NCBI GenBank assembly: GCA_037975125.1
Contig: CM075858.1
Coordinates: forward strand, 63,281,140 to 63,345,139
DNA from: Latrodectus hesperus
Taxonomy: Eukaryota; Arthropoda; Arachnida; Araneae; Theridiidae
Direction: 5' to 3'
DNA length: 64,000 bases
Within the stretch, counting starts at the first letter, position 1. Each line of letters opens with the position of its first letter. The notes under the pieces were generated by a model. It made no database searches and was not told where the DNA came from. It was given only the letters and a program-made list of their open reading frames with translations. A program made the translations under genes and the position numbers. Below, piece by piece: positions 39,581 through 52,160 of this stretch.

Positions 39581-42362
39581 AGAGATTTTGAGATTTTTTT
39601 TTCATTGAGAAAGAAAGACCATTTTGATTGAGAGAAGAGATTTTTTTAATATTTTGTTCAGAATCAAGACTACATAATAATAGTAAATTTTTATATTTTG
39701 CGTAAAAAATTATTTAGATTTGAACATTGCTTAAAACTGATGAATGGATTATTCCATACTCCAAATTACACATTTTTGTATTTTTTAAATTGTCAGTATT
39801 TAACTTAAATTAATACTGTTTAATAAAAGTTATTTAAGTGGAATAATAAAAATGCCAAAACAATTTTATAAAAATTATATATTATTCTACTAAAACTCAC
39901 AAAGGAATTATTTCTCATCACCTAAAACTCCTAAACAAAGAATTTTTTCTTTTAAAAAACTTCTTAACTAATTTCCTAAAAAAATCTAAGTTTTTGTCTC
40001 AGAAGTTTTAAGGAGTAACTAGAACACTTTACAACTTCTAAGTCACCTAAAACTATTCAACATAGGATATTCCTCGTTACCAAGAACACATAAAATCAAA
40101 ACTATCTCAATGGCATAAAAAATTACTTTTATATTAAGAATACCATTATACTGAAATTTCAGTTTTTATGATATTCTTAATATAAAGATTCAGCTAATTT
40201 TTTGGGATTTTCAGTGTTAATTTCTTACAAACTGCAAAAACTAGCTAGTGTTATATCAGGTTCTTATGCTAAATATGTTTACTGATTCTAATGTTTAAAA
40301 TTTTTTAACAATTATCTAGGTTTTCGGAGTATCTAATGCTAAATGGTTGGAAGCTAAAAATAATCAACTTTATACAGGACATGTAGAACTGTGTTGATTG
40401 CTATTATTCCTGAAATATTTAAACATGTAGTTAATTTTTTACTGAATGCCAATGCTAGTTGCTTGAAATACGTAAAAAATGAATCGACATTTAAAAAAAT
40501 ATACACTTGTAAATGTATTTAGAAGCCATTTCTTCTCAAGACTTTGTTTCAAATATATAGATACAATTCCAGGACAAAAATGCTTGAAATTAGGTACATC
40601 ATCTAAATTTAAATATTATATGCTATATATGGTACATAAGTTATATATGCTACAGCGTTTAGTATTTATTAGTTTTAATAATTTTTATTAATTTTGTAAT
40701 TGTTATTGTAAAAATAAGAAATTGCGATAAATCCGATTAAAAATCCACTCATGCAATAATTTTTTTTAAAAAAATATTTCATTAGAACATTATTTGACTC
40801 TGAAAATTAATAAATACTTTAATTAGTTTCCTAAATATCAAATAGGAAACTTCTGAATTTATTTTCCAATCATTTTAACTCATCAAGATTTCTTGAAAAA
40901 AAACATTTTGTATCTAGGAAAATTTAATGAAGACTGAATTTTATAATTGGAAATTATTTTCATGAGATCTTAGAAGATAAAAATAAAATTATAATACAGG
41001 TGTAATCAATACATTCGTAAAAAAAAACATAGGTGTGTTTTTAAATATTTAATCGAAGATGGCATAAAAACGAAATTTATTTTTAAAGCAGCTTCAAGTT
41101 CAAGCGTACCAATTTAATCAATGCTTGAAAATCCTCAAGGTCAAAGAGACATTAGTTACCGACATTCCTTTGGTAGGTATGTGAGAAAAATAACATTTAA
41201 ACACAGGTTTAAATGTTTTTGAATTCCCTTAAGTTGCTTTTTAGTCGGAATTACATGGTCATAATATATCATCAGTATTGATGGCATGTTTACAAATTTT
41301 GGAAGAAACTTATTGGAAATCTGTGGAACTAATGAAATTCTTTAGAATATAATATTATACATATTTTATTATTTTTTTTAGAGTGTTTGGTTATAAAAAC
41401 GATTATAAGAATTAAAATTTCTTTTACATAAAGGAGAAAAATAATTTATTTTTTAGACTTATTTTTAGTTTATTTAATGTTATCAATCAAAAAGAAGTTG
41501 AGTTATTTCTATGGAAAACTAAATGGTGAAATGAAAAGCTATTAACCTCATGGAATATGAAGGTTTCAAATTTAATAATAGGAAAAGAAAATAAAATTTG
41601 TAAAGAAGCAACAATGATATCTGCTTTTTATCAAATTCTTTTCTAAATTTCATCGTATTTTTATTGTATTTCTTTCTTTCTGAATTTAAGAGCTTATAGT
41701 TGGAAGAGTTAGATAAATATAGTGTTGAATCGTTTGTAGTAAACGAAAAAAATTAATCGTTAAAGTCTATTAAATTCAAATTCATTTTCCATTTTTCTTG
41801 TATTCAATCGGTATATATGCATTTCAAGAAAATTTTAACAATGGTATTCAAGCATTGTAATGTAAAATATTTTATGATTACTTTTAAAATTTATCTGTGT
41901 GAACTAAGGAATAAAATATGTTTTTACAAGATGTAAATAACTTCATTTACTTACAAATTTATTAGCTTTGTATTCTTCCTCTGAATAGAATAGTAAATAA
42001 ATATGCTGTTTAAGTTGATCTAGAAAATAATTTGGTTTATTTCTTTAATAAATGAGAAATATATAAAATAAACTAGCCTTAAATTAATAAAATATATATA
42101 AATTTCTTCTTTTTAATGAATAATTTAATAATCTTACTTGTTAGCTGATGATATAATCATTAGTTACTTTTTGGTATAAATAGATATTTTTAATCACCAC
42201 TTTCTGTTTTGGAATTTCTTATTTAATCATTATTTAAATAAACATCAGTCAAAATGCTTCAGTGCATAATAGCTTCAGTAGTAAAAATAGCTTTCTTCAC
42301 TTGGCAATATAATATTATAAATTTGGGCTTAGCCATTCTATGACCGGTTCTAACGGTCGATA
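39581..42362. other. Gene-free AT-rich stretch
   Basis: No gene recognised. A hairpin lies at 40128-40186. The frame at 40479-40691 has no recognisable domain. Confidence 0.5.
40128..40186. repeat. Imperfect palindrome, about 30-bp arms
   Basis: Outer arms TTTATATTAAGAATA and its exact complement enclose an imperfect middle and a perfect inner palindrome ACTGAAATTTCAGT. Almost no loop. Confidence 0.85.
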
Positions 42363-42364
42363 TA

Positions 42365-42397
42365 CACTACTGGCCATTAAAATTGCTACACCAAGAA
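42365..42397 (+). repeat. Tc1-like 5' terminal inverted repeat
   Basis: 33 bp, exact reverse complement of 43731-43763. Confidence 0.96.
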
Positions 42398-42587
42398 AGC
42401 GGCACGCCACACACGTCAAATTTGCATGACAGGTAGAACTTGCTGTGATATGCAAATGATTAGATTTTCAGCGCATTCATACAACAGTAGCGACATCTAC
42501 AATGTGTATAAAACCAGAGATTTTACAGCAGTTTTCTCATACTCAATTTCCGTTTCAACGTTGTTTTCGGCAAAGAAAGTTGTTGTA

Positions 42588-43628
42588 ATGCCTCGTGTAA
42601 GAAGAAGAAATGCCTATCAGCGCGTGTCTGACTTTGATCGAGGAAGGATTATAGCCTACCGGTATTGCGGTTTATCGTACCGCAATATTGCTGCTCGCGT
42701 CGTTCGAGACCCCATGACTGTTGAGCAGAATATGGAATGGATAGGTTCAGGACAATCATACGGAACGTCATGCAGGATCTCAGCGACCCCCATCTCTAAA
42801 AGCAGAGAAGACAGACATCTTATCCGCATGGTCACAAGGGATCGTATAGCCACGTCACGAACACTGAGTCGAGAAATGGTGTCATTTGCAAGGCAACAAG
42901 TTTCTACTCGAACAGTTCGACGACGTTTGCAGCAGCATGGATTGTCTGCACGGCGACCATGGCTTCGGCTACCATTGACGCTGCGTCACAGACAGAAGCG
43001 CCTTCAATGGTGTGATCAGCGACAAACCTGGACGCGGGAATGGCATCACGTCATCTTTACAGATGAATCTTGGTTCTGTATACAGGACCATGATGGCCGC
43101 TTCCGTGTTTGGAGGCATCGTGGAGAACGCGCATTTCCAGCTTGCATTGGACATCGCCATACTGGCCCATCTGCTGGAGTGATGGTATGGGGTGCCATTG
43201 GATACACGTCTCGATCACCTCTTGTTCGCATTACCAGTACTTTGAACAGCAACCGTTACATTTCCGATGTGTTAAGGCCCGTGTCTCTGCCCTATCTTCG
43301 AGGCCTCCCTAATGCTTTGTTTCAACAGGATAATGCACGACCGCATGTTGCCCGTACTGTTCTGAACTTCCTTGATACAGAACAGGTTCGACTGTTACCC
43401 TGACCAGCACGTTCTCCTGATCTGTCACCAATTGCGAACGTGTGGTCAATGGTTGCCGAGTGATTGGCATGCCATCACTCACCATCCACTACTGTCGATG
43501 AACTGTGGCATAGTGTTGAAGCTGCATGGACTGAGATTCCCGTACATGCCATACAATCTCTCTTTGACTCCATGCCAAGGCGGATAAATGCTGTTATTGC
43601 AGCCAGAGGTGGCTGCTCTGGGTACTGA
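42588..43628 (+). pseudogene. Tc1-like transposase, DD34E type, two stops and one catalytic change
   Basis: The frame opens at MPRVRRRNAYQ (ATG 42588), preferred over the upstream in-frame ATG at 42426 because homology starts here. It ends at 43626-43628, about 346 residues, normal for Tc1 transposases. Domains are an N-terminal helix-turn-helix pair (SDFDRGRIIAYR to TVRRRLQQHGLS) and a DDE core. The first Asp is in IFTDESW and the second in FQQDNARPH. The third catalytic position, 35 residues after the second Asp, is Ala in PIANVW where the family has Glu. Stop codons lie at 43402-43404 (TGA in place of an expected Trp) and 43461-43463 (TGA in place of an expected Arg, CGA). No frameshift was found. 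The enzyme would nick and join DNA at the terminal repeats; this copy should be dead. Confidence 0.93.
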
Positions 43629-43730
43629 TTTCTCAAGATCTATACATCCTAATTTCCTGTAAATCTAATCACTTGTTCTTTCCACTATGTTGTATGTGTC
43701 CAATAAATATAGTTCTGTTATTTGCATTCC

Positions 43731-43763
43731 TTCTTGGTGTAGCAATTTTAATGGCCAGTAGTG
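43731..43763 (-). repeat. Tc1-like 3' terminal inverted repeat
   Basis: 33 bp, exact reverse complement of 42365-42397. An AATAAA signal lies about 30 bp before it (near 43702). Confidence 0.96.
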
Positions 43764-43765
43764 TA

Positions 43766-44184
43766 CATCAACTGTTCTCTTGCACATTCGCCCTCAAAAA
43801 ACGATTTTACATTTCTCACATATATAACTTTTTTAGATTACTTTTCTTTTTTTTTCTTCTTTTAAATTGAATAAATTTGTATTATAAAGTCACATTTGCA
43901 TTAGAGTTGTAATATGAAAATATAATTTACCTTATTATTGAAATTCGGAAAATAAAAAGTTCTTATCTCATACTCTTAATTTTCAATCATCGACAATTAT
44001 GTTCTTAAAAAATATGATGAGATAAAGGAAGTGAAACGTCATTAAATGTAACGTTTACACTAGAGATAAATTTTGGAAAACACTTGTTTTATACCAAAAC
44101 CTAAATCAGAAAGAAACCATTACAAAGTTGCACAGCAGCAGCAGATTAACAGCAAAACGATAATTTAAACCAAGAAATAAGAAG

Positions 44185-44246
<62 letters not shown>

Positions 44247-45290
44247 ATACAATCATTAAATTATTAATTTTTTTTAAAAATATATTATATGTTAAAAATT
44301 GAATTACCCATATATACTGCATGAAAGCTAAGATGTAGTATTATCAAAAATGCATGTTTTCTAAAAATAGTTTTATGCTTTAAATTAAAGTGCTACAATT
44401 TTTCAACTTAATTAGAACCGCTAAAAAAGTGCAAGTTGTCAAGAAAAAACATCAAAAAGTGCTGAACAGATCTTGTAAAAAAGAATTTGAGGATAAATGC
44501 TCATCTTCGTGTACATTTCCTTGCACTATTTTAGAAAAAAAAAAAAAACACTTTTCCTCCTTAGTTTAAAGTAATTTTCGGCTGACACCAGCAAATTTAG
44601 GAAGAAAAATGAAAAAAGAAAACAGTATCACTGAAGCAGGTGGTTAATTGATTTTATGCTTTTTTTCCGACATGTGAAAATAAAATTACGAGCTGATGAA
44701 ATTCACCTATTAAAAAGGGAAACTGTTCCATATTTTGAACAAAAAAGTTTGTTCAAAATTTTTTTTCTTTCGTCGCTTATTAATTTATCCTTAAATGAGT
44801 TTTTCTAGTAACGAAAATTAGATACGTGTGTTAAAAATATTAATATACCCCATGGACTGAATTAAAATAATTAATAAACTGAATATCTTTAAATGTGATA
44901 TTTTATTTGAAATTCAATAATTTCAGTTAATTCTATAACATTTCAGTTTTTAAGTTTCGGAATAGGGACAATATCGCTGGGCAAAATTTGAATTATAAAA
45001 GAATTCCTTTATTCTTAATGCTATAAAAGAGCCAAAAATCTGAGATCCAATATAAACACTGGTCACCATATGGCATCAATAGAATTTATTAGTTTCAAGT
45101 AAGAAAGGAGATTTATTAATACAAAAATAAAGAATTTAAAAAATATTAGAACATTTTTATAATTTTTAGTATAACCAATATTGACTTTTTTATGAGACTG
45201 CAAAGAAATAAATCCAGAAGTGTATAATAATTTAAACAACATAAAATACTATGTTTTTTTTGTTTTTTTATAAGCTTATATGGAACTTAC
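43766..45290. other. Gene-free AT-rich stretch
   Basis: Contains one (TA)n tract (44187-44242). Nothing else recognised. Confidence 0.5.
44187..44242. repeat. (TA)n microsatellite
   Basis: About 55 bp of pure TA. Confidence 0.97.
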
Positions 45291-45681
45291 CTTTCCCTTT
45301 TGGTAAGACAACACTGTTCAAACCATAAGGTCCTGAATTCGTTTCCAGAATTTGGATGCTGCACTTTTGCTTCCTGTATACACGTCTGTCGGTGTGGGTG
45401 CTCGGGAGTTTTCTGGGATTTCTTCCTCACGACAAGTGAATATGATTACTATTTGTGAAAAGTCCTCCTGAGGTGGATATTGAAATAATTTACAACAATC
45501 TTAGGCCATTAGGCTGTGCACTGATCAGTGTAAAAGCTTGGAATGACCTTACCGTGACGATGTGATAGGAAAATACCCAACCACAAATGTAAAAGTACAA
45601 CTTTGCTCGAAAGTCCTCCGATAGATGGCACCACCATAGGATCCTCTTAAAATTTGATATTGATTTGAAGGGAGGGTTATA
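45291..45681. repeat. Repeat mosaic, unclassified
   Basis: GC-richer than its surroundings, with a degenerate pol III B-box-like segment (GTCCTGAATTCGTTTCCAG) near 45331 and a body containing TGGGTGCTCGGGAGTTTTC. It abuts the SINE at 45682. Probably older SINE-like material into or next to which family A inserted. No other copy in the window is matched with confidence. Confidence 0.4.
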
Positions 45682-45858
45682 TCCAGACCATTACAACCAT
45701 GGTAACTGTTCAACGACCGACCACAGGACTTTCACTTCTATAGATTTAACGAGCACACATATCGCACGTACACGGTGGGACTTTCGCAGCATTGAGAATC
45801 AAATCCCGTCCTTCCGGACAGAGGGCCGATGCCTTAACCACTAAGCTACCCGGCCCCC
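45682..45858 (-). repeat. tRNA-derived SINE, family A, copy 2
   Basis: On the minus strand, the head starts GGGGGCCGGGTAGCTTAGTG with a canonical A-box-like segment, then a B-box-like GGATTTGATTCTC. The body includes GTCCTGTGGTCGGTCGTTGA and ends GTAATGGTCTGGA. Colinear with 10195-10427 apart from the extra head sequence in that copy. Confidence 0.9.
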
Positions 45859-46164
45859 AAAACCTGGACACAAACTTTAAATAGATTTTGAACTACCACT
45901 TGACATCCGAGGTAAAAAATCAATCAAAGAAATGCTATGTCATTAGTCAAATAGCTGTAATTAAATTACATAAAATGAAAGCACTAATCACATTTTAAAC
46001 TTTATTTCATGTGTAAAAACTGTGATAATGATGTAAATAATTATATTATAAATAATAAAAGATATTTTATTCTGTTTATTCTTTAGATAACTAGGCAATT
46101 ATGATTCATAGAAAAGGACGATAATTAAGTAAAAGTATGATTAAGTTTTGGAGATAATGAGATT

Positions 46165-46196
<32 letters not shown>

Positions 46197-46201
46197 CATA
46201 C

Positions 46202-46300
<99 letters not shown>

Positions 46301-48649
46301 GAAAACTGTTAAGCTTGTGAATAATTCAGTAGTTTTGATGTTAATGAAATGAAGAGGAATTTGTAAATTGCTTGTATTGAAGTTAATAAAAGTTGCCTAC
46401 TTTAAAAAATATTGTGCTTATATAATTAAATAATTCTCAAATACAAAACGAGAAAAATAGAATAATATATGTGATTCATTATATTGTTTTTCTTTGGAAA
46501 TAATTAAATTAATTTCATTTGAAAAACTATATGGGTATGAGAAAAAATTAATTAATAAATATTAAATAATAGCTAAGCCCAGACATTTCAATTTACAAAG
46601 CAAGAAAAAATTTGAATTTCGATTATTTGAATCTCTAAAATTTTTTTCTTACGTTCAATTCTTAGAAATCCTTTCTAAAAACTTTAGGCTTACAATTTCA
46701 AAATTTTAACAAGAACATTTTTTTTAATCGAATAAATTATTTTATTAAAGATACCAAACTCAACTTGATATTTTTAATTACAGTATCAATATAAGTTCTC
46801 TTCAACTTTTCTATTAGCAATGATCAAAATAAGACATATTTAATATCATTATTTCCTCATCTTTGAAAATATTTCTTATGAATTTGTTAAAATATATGAG
46901 ATCAAATCAATAATTTATTAATTATTCGTTAATGCGAAATTTACACGTTTTCACAATTCAGTTTTTAAAAATTTTAAATTAATTCAGGTTTATATGTTTG
47001 AAAATCAATGACGTTCAATGTTTAATAAAAACGATAAATTTCAGCTGTATTTTTAAAAAATATATCTGATCCATTATACTTGACTAGTTCTTCCTTAATT
47101 TTAATGCAACTTTTCAGTATTTAATCACACAAAACAATAAGTTTAAGGTGATTTTTAAAAAATATATCTGATGCATTATAATTGTTCTTCTAAATTTATT
47201 TCAGATAAAAAGGTTTTATATTGATTGTTATTCTGTAATTATATCTGAAATATTTCATAACTTTAAATTCAAAGAATTTCAAGAGTTTTCAGTATTTGGA
47301 TTTATAGAAATTTATTATTTCTTCCATTTAAAATTTATAATCTGAAAACTGAACTAAAATTATAAAAAAAAAATTTAGCTTTACATTGAAAAATTAAATA
47401 AAGCATAAAGGAGAATTGAATAAAAAAAGAAATAATATTTGAGAAAAAAGATTTTACATTGGAAATTGGAAAAAACGAGGTTTCATTCAGTTTAAGAGTA
47501 GGAATTAGACTAAAATGCTTAGTCATGATAAATTTTATTAAACTAAATGAGAAGATAGCGTTACGTCACTGCTTAACTTTTTGAGTACTATTTCAAATGC
47601 AAGCCTTCTGAAATGTGAGCCATTTTTGTCCACATGACACCACAGTAGAGTACTTATTTGTCATAATTTTAAAAAAATTATAGGAAAAACTGAAAAACGT
47701 GAAGAATTATTTCAATCTATAAAAAATTATTTAAAAACAATTTATATGAATTTAGTGACAATAATAATATAACAGCGATAAATAAATATTAAAAAATAAC
47801 GCCATACACAAGTTGATAAAATTACGAGAAAGAATTATATTTTACATATTCTCGTTTCAATCAAAACAAAAAAATGATGCTAAAAATAATGCATCTTTAC
47901 ATTGTAAAAGATTACAAGAGCAAGTTGTTTTAATTGCCTGTAACAAAAAACATAACTGATCTCAAAAAATAAGCTTTATATTGAAAGTAATCTCTGGATT
48001 TTCATTGAAGTAATAGCATTATTCTATATCTAATGATAACATCTATCAATGATAATATGTAAATTTATTTGAGGGGTCATTTACATAATGAGCAGTACAC
48101 ATTTTAATATATATTCTTTGTTTAAACTGCTTAACGCATTCGTTGTTTAAATGCATAATGTTAATGTTTATTAAGTATTTGCGGCACAACTGTTATTGAA
48201 ATCACAATTTTAAAGCAAAGATAAGCTATAACATGATAAAATATATTTTTATCACGTTAGTTAATATAGTCTTATTTAAATATTATACATTTTAAATGAT
48301 GTATGTTTACAATACAGTGTTTGCATACAATTTAACTAATAGTCATGTTCACGATTATACCAATTACGGCTATTTGAAACAACTGTATACAGCATGATCA
48401 GAAATTGATCGAAAATTAAAATAGAATATAATAAATAAAAATGGGAATTTCAGTTTTATTAATTATACTTCTGATGTTATTTCTTATTCTCCAACTTGAC
48501 TTGAAAAATTTAGTTACTTTAATATATAAATAATTTAACTTCATTATAGAGAAACTAGTAAGTATGCATTAATTTTAAAATAACATTTAAGCATGTTCCT
48601 TACTTTTACTTTATTGAAATATATATTTCATTCTCTATCTCTCTCTCTT
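45859..48649. other. Gene-free AT-rich stretch
   Basis: Contains the (TA)n/(TACA)n tract at 46165-46299. Two ~20-bp near-identical segments around AAAAAATATATCTGATCCAT lie at about 47055 and 47157. No gene recognised. Confidence 0.5.
46165..46299. repeat. Compound (TA)n / (TACA)n microsatellite
   Basis: TA runs flank a TACA-rich core at 46190-46216; total about 135 bp. Confidence 0.97.
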
Positions 48650-48667
48650 TATAGAAATTATTTTATT

Positions 48668-48959
48668 TCTCCAACGGCAGGCACTTGGGTGACGAACCCT
48701 ATGCCACAACAAGGCCAGAAACTGTACTCTTTTGTCGTTACCCAGCGGGCACCTGTGAACCAAGTCACGGAGGCAAGTATCGTTGCCCGCGCCATGCCAC
48801 CACAAATCCATTTACAGGGAGAGCCACATTCATACATCATCACAGAAGAAAGGACAGAGAAACACAGAGAGAAAGGAACATTCGATGCCCGAACCGGGAT
48901 TCGAACCCGGGACCCACAGCTCAGGAGTCAGGAGCACTAACCACTCAGCCATCGGTCGG
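48668..48959 (-). repeat. tRNA-derived SINE, family B, copy 2
   Basis: Minus-strand copy. The head near 48959-48890 has GATGGCTGAGTGGTTAGTG and the B-box GGGTTCGAATCCCGG. The body parallels 15402-15692, including TGGTTCACAGGTGCCC and GGCCTTGTTGTGGC. Possible short target duplication TATAGAAA at 48650-48657 and 48960-48967, with an A-rich tail between the body and the left copy. Open frames crossing it (48593-48986) are by-products. Confidence 0.92.
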
Positions 48960-48967
48960 TATAGAAA

Positions 48968-49689
48968 CCATTATTACTTGAAATAACTGTTACAGGATCC
49001 AAAAATGATGTAAAATGAAATTCTATATTAAGTACATAAAAAGAAAATTATTAGTATGTATAAATATTAATTATATTCCTGCTCTATTTCCAATATTCAA
49101 AATTACTTTGAATATCTTTTTTTCATTATGTATATAATATATACTCAAATTAATTAAATTTGTTAATAAATGTAATGATTATATAAACAAATATTTTATA
49201 TGTAAACAGGCATAAGTATAGCTTAAAAAATTAGAAATTAATTTTCGTATAAAAACATTTCAATAATATATAATTCTGTTTTCATAACAAAATACCAGTG
49301 CGAGTTTCCTTTTTTTTGTGGACATAAATGGACGGAGTAGTTGAATATATGCTCGGAAAATAAAAGTTCCCTTTCGTTACCCTTTCCGAACTGCAAGCAA
49401 TGGAAAAATTAGGAATTTATTTAGGCAAACGAGCCCTAATGACCAACCTCGGGTCTAGGAAAAAGCACCATCGTATTCCCCCTTACCGAAATCAATTGAC
49501 GTAATGAAATAATTGACGGTACTGTATTCTTTCTTCCTTTTTCTGTCTCCTTCGAAACGGTCCATTATCGGCCATTGTCATGAAGGGTACTTGGATAAAA
49601 AATAATAATAACAGCTCTAGAAAGCTTATTCTTGGTTTGATTGGGTTGTTCGCTTTTAGGGAAACCTCTGAGCACACTCTCTCGCTGTC
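48968..49689. other. AT-rich stretch with a complex noncoding patch
   Basis: 48968-49310 shows nothing. 49320-49690 is less AT-biased and non-repetitive, for example TTATTTAGGCAAACGAGCCC and a patch with CCCTTACCGAAATCAATTG. It has no credible frame. It could be a conserved noncoding or promoter region; only comparison with a relative would tell. Confidence 0.35.
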
Positions 49690-50225
49690 GTTGGGAAACT
49701 TGATAAAATAATGGCACCATTTGTGTCCTTATATGCTGTTTTCTTAATTTGATTTCGCCCGTGGATTTTATTGGCTAGCCTCTTCCACCAAAGTACTACT
49801 CAGAATAAGACAAGGAAAATTGAATGCTTGAAATGATATGCTATTTTGATTGAAATAAAAAAAAGATTGAAAAATTTGTAATTGCAAAGTTTATTTTCAA
49901 AGACAATTGAAAAAGATTTTTTATATGGTATAATTTAGTAAAATAATGAAGTCATTTTGATCTTCATGTGCTTTTTTCTTAAATAAAGTTTGCTCGTTTT
50001 TTTTATAAGCATGTTCCAAAAAATATCTACGCAGAAGATAAGAAAGATCTGTAACTGTAAATTGAATTCAGAAAATAATAGGCTATTTGGATTGATAAGA
50101 AGAAAAAAAAAGATTTGAAAATATTGTGGTAGAAAATTTCTTTTTAAATGCAAGTATCACTTTCTCTGAAAAAGAGCTTTTTCACTCTGAGAAACTTGAT
50201 AAAAGAAAAAGAAATCATTTTAATC

Positions 50226-50303
<78 letters not shown>

Positions 50304-51240
50304 TCTTTTTTCTTATGTTCCTGCTAGAAACTACAGCTGAAAGTGAAGCAATGGTGTGAAGCTAAAAATTGAGTTCTGTAAGCAATTTTTATAAGATTTG
50401 GTTTGACAAATTATTTTTATAAAATTGAATTACAAAAACTGTTGCAAGCAAACTTTTTAGATTGTAAAACTTAATAGAATAATCACATCATTTTGAGTCC
50501 TTATTAATTTTATTTTTTTAGATTTTCTTCATTATTGTATGCCAGAGAAAATTAATTGCTTAGAATTAAACAAGAATGTGTAAATGAAAATTGAGTTATT
50601 GAAATAACAGAAATAAAAGTGATGTCAATAAGAAAATGATCAAAATATAAAAAAATTCTCGTTTTCAAAAAGAAAAAAATTCTGAATTTGAAAGCTTTTG
50701 CATATTGTGAACCCTTGAAAACAATCGCCAAATTTATGAAGCAACTACCGTTTTTGAATCTTGTTTCTAATTACTTAGAATGAAAAAGGAATGGGTAGTT
50801 AAGAATTGAATAATTGAAATATAGCAGAAATAAAATAAATGTCAGTAAATAAAATGATCGAAATGAAAAAATCTGAAAAAACGTTCGTTTTTAAGGAACT
50901 GAAATCGAAAATTTTTATAATTAGAAATTGTGACAATGGTTACCAAAATATGAAGCTTCTGTGCTATCATAAATTTTCTAATTCCTATTTCTAATTGCTT
51001 AGAGTAGAAAGAAACAAGAATGTGCAAATGAAAATTGAATGATTTAAATAACAGAAATATAAATAAGAAATCAAAAAGAAAAATATTCACAAAACAAAAA
51101 AAGAAAGTTGTAAGAAAGTTCGTTATCTAAGAAATGAAATCGAAAGTATTGTGAAACTATGAAAAAAGTAACTCAATTTGTTAAACTTGTGTGCTACAAA
51201 ATGATTTTTTTCAATCCTATGCCTTCAATAAAATAAATGA
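49690..51240. repeat. Decayed tandem array, unit about 215-275 bp, about 6-7 copies
   Basis: The landmark AAACTTGATAAAATAATG...CATTTTGATCCTTAT recurs near 49695, 49930, 50190 and 50465. The landmark AATTGCTTAGAAT...AAGAATGTG...GAAAATTGA recurs near 50553, 50769 and 50994, with diverged counterparts in earlier units. A (TA)n tract (50229-50301) has grown inside one unit at the place where the neighbouring unit has CCTTATATG. No shared coding frame; the minus frames at 49935-50153 and 50842-51090 are not genes. Confidence 0.7.
50229..50301. repeat. (TA)n microsatellite inside a tandem-array unit
   Basis: About 72 bp of TA within the 49.7-51.2 kb array. Confidence 0.97.
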
Positions 51241-51655
51241 AGAAAACTTTACCTCACTAAACTTAGATGGCGACAGTAATTTTGTAATAAATATGAATCG
51301 TTTTGTCATGCATTACAACTTTATTTTTGTTTTAAGATTTAAAAAAAATTATAATTAAGATACACGCATCATAAAATTTTCGTGAATCATAAATGTTTAA
51401 TTTAAAATTAATATATTTTTTAGATTTTTTAATCTACTCATTATAAAGAAACAAAATACACCCATTTTGTAGACATTGATATAAAAAGTATAGATTACAA
51501 TGAAAATTACAAAAAAAAAGATTTTTATTCTTCTACTTTTATATATATTCTTGACTATTAAAGTGACACATTTGTATCTCTTCTTGATTTTAATCCACTC
51601 CTAACAAATGATGAATACAAAAGTAAAAAAAAGAAACACATCAGAATTCACTATC
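51241..51655. other. Gene-free AT-rich stretch
   Basis: Nothing recognised. Confidence 0.5.
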
Positions 51656-52160
51656 CTTGTTATCACTTTCACAAGATGAAACAGAGATCGAGACAAAGCA
51701 GGGAAGTGAAGGCGAAGAGAGAGAAAACCATTAGTAAAACTCGGAAAACCATTTTCTAAGTGATACAGTTCATTTATCTTTCCCAAGACAAAGGCAGAAT
51801 AAGAAGAGAGTCTTATCGTAGGATGAGATCCTCCCGACAAAGAGCGTCGTACGTCGTTGATGACGATGATGGATGGGGACGGAAGTGGGAGGATGCACGG
51901 ACCTTCCTTGCACGCGACTTGACCGTTGCTCCTCAAAAAGCTTTTGGTCATTTTTTTTACGCGCTGAGATATGTACATACGTGCTGGTCACGCTCAGCTA
52001 AAGATTTGATTAAGATTACATTTGTTTCCTTTTGTACGAATGGAAAGTAGATGCAAAATGATAGAGGAAGAATTTTTAATGATTTGCTCTTTCTTCCTCT
52101 ATGATAATGATTATTTCCTTCTTTCTTGTTCTTGTTGCTGTAGTGTGCCTTCGCTTGCAT
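51656..52160. other. GC-elevated island, unassigned
   Basis: CpG-containing patch with overlapping open frames on both strands (51601-51978 and 51770-51991 minus; 51760-52050 plus). The plus frame contains an acidic stretch VDDDDGWGRKWEDA; none matches a family I know. It may be a 5' exon or promoter region of a host gene, or an old repeat. Confidence 0.3.

Larger units (their letters stand above)
42365..43763 (+). mobile_element. Near-complete Tc1-like DNA transposon
   Basis: A 1.4-kb element with perfect 33-bp terminal inverted repeats beginning CACTACTGGCCATTAA. TA dinucleotides flank it at 42363-42364 and 43764-43765, the Tc1/mariner target duplication. It contains one transposase frame with no indels but two internal stop codons. 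The perfect ends and lack of frameshifts suggest it inserted recently compared with the other Tc1-like relics in the window. Confidence 0.96.

Noticed and set aside
42656..43312. Frames of 63-68 codons overlapping the Tc1 transposase
   Set aside because: Shadows of the transposase frame in other phases or on the other strand.
48593..48986. Overlapping 67-115-codon frames
   Set aside because: Run through SINE family B copy 2; the Cys/Arg/Pro content comes from the tRNA-like head.
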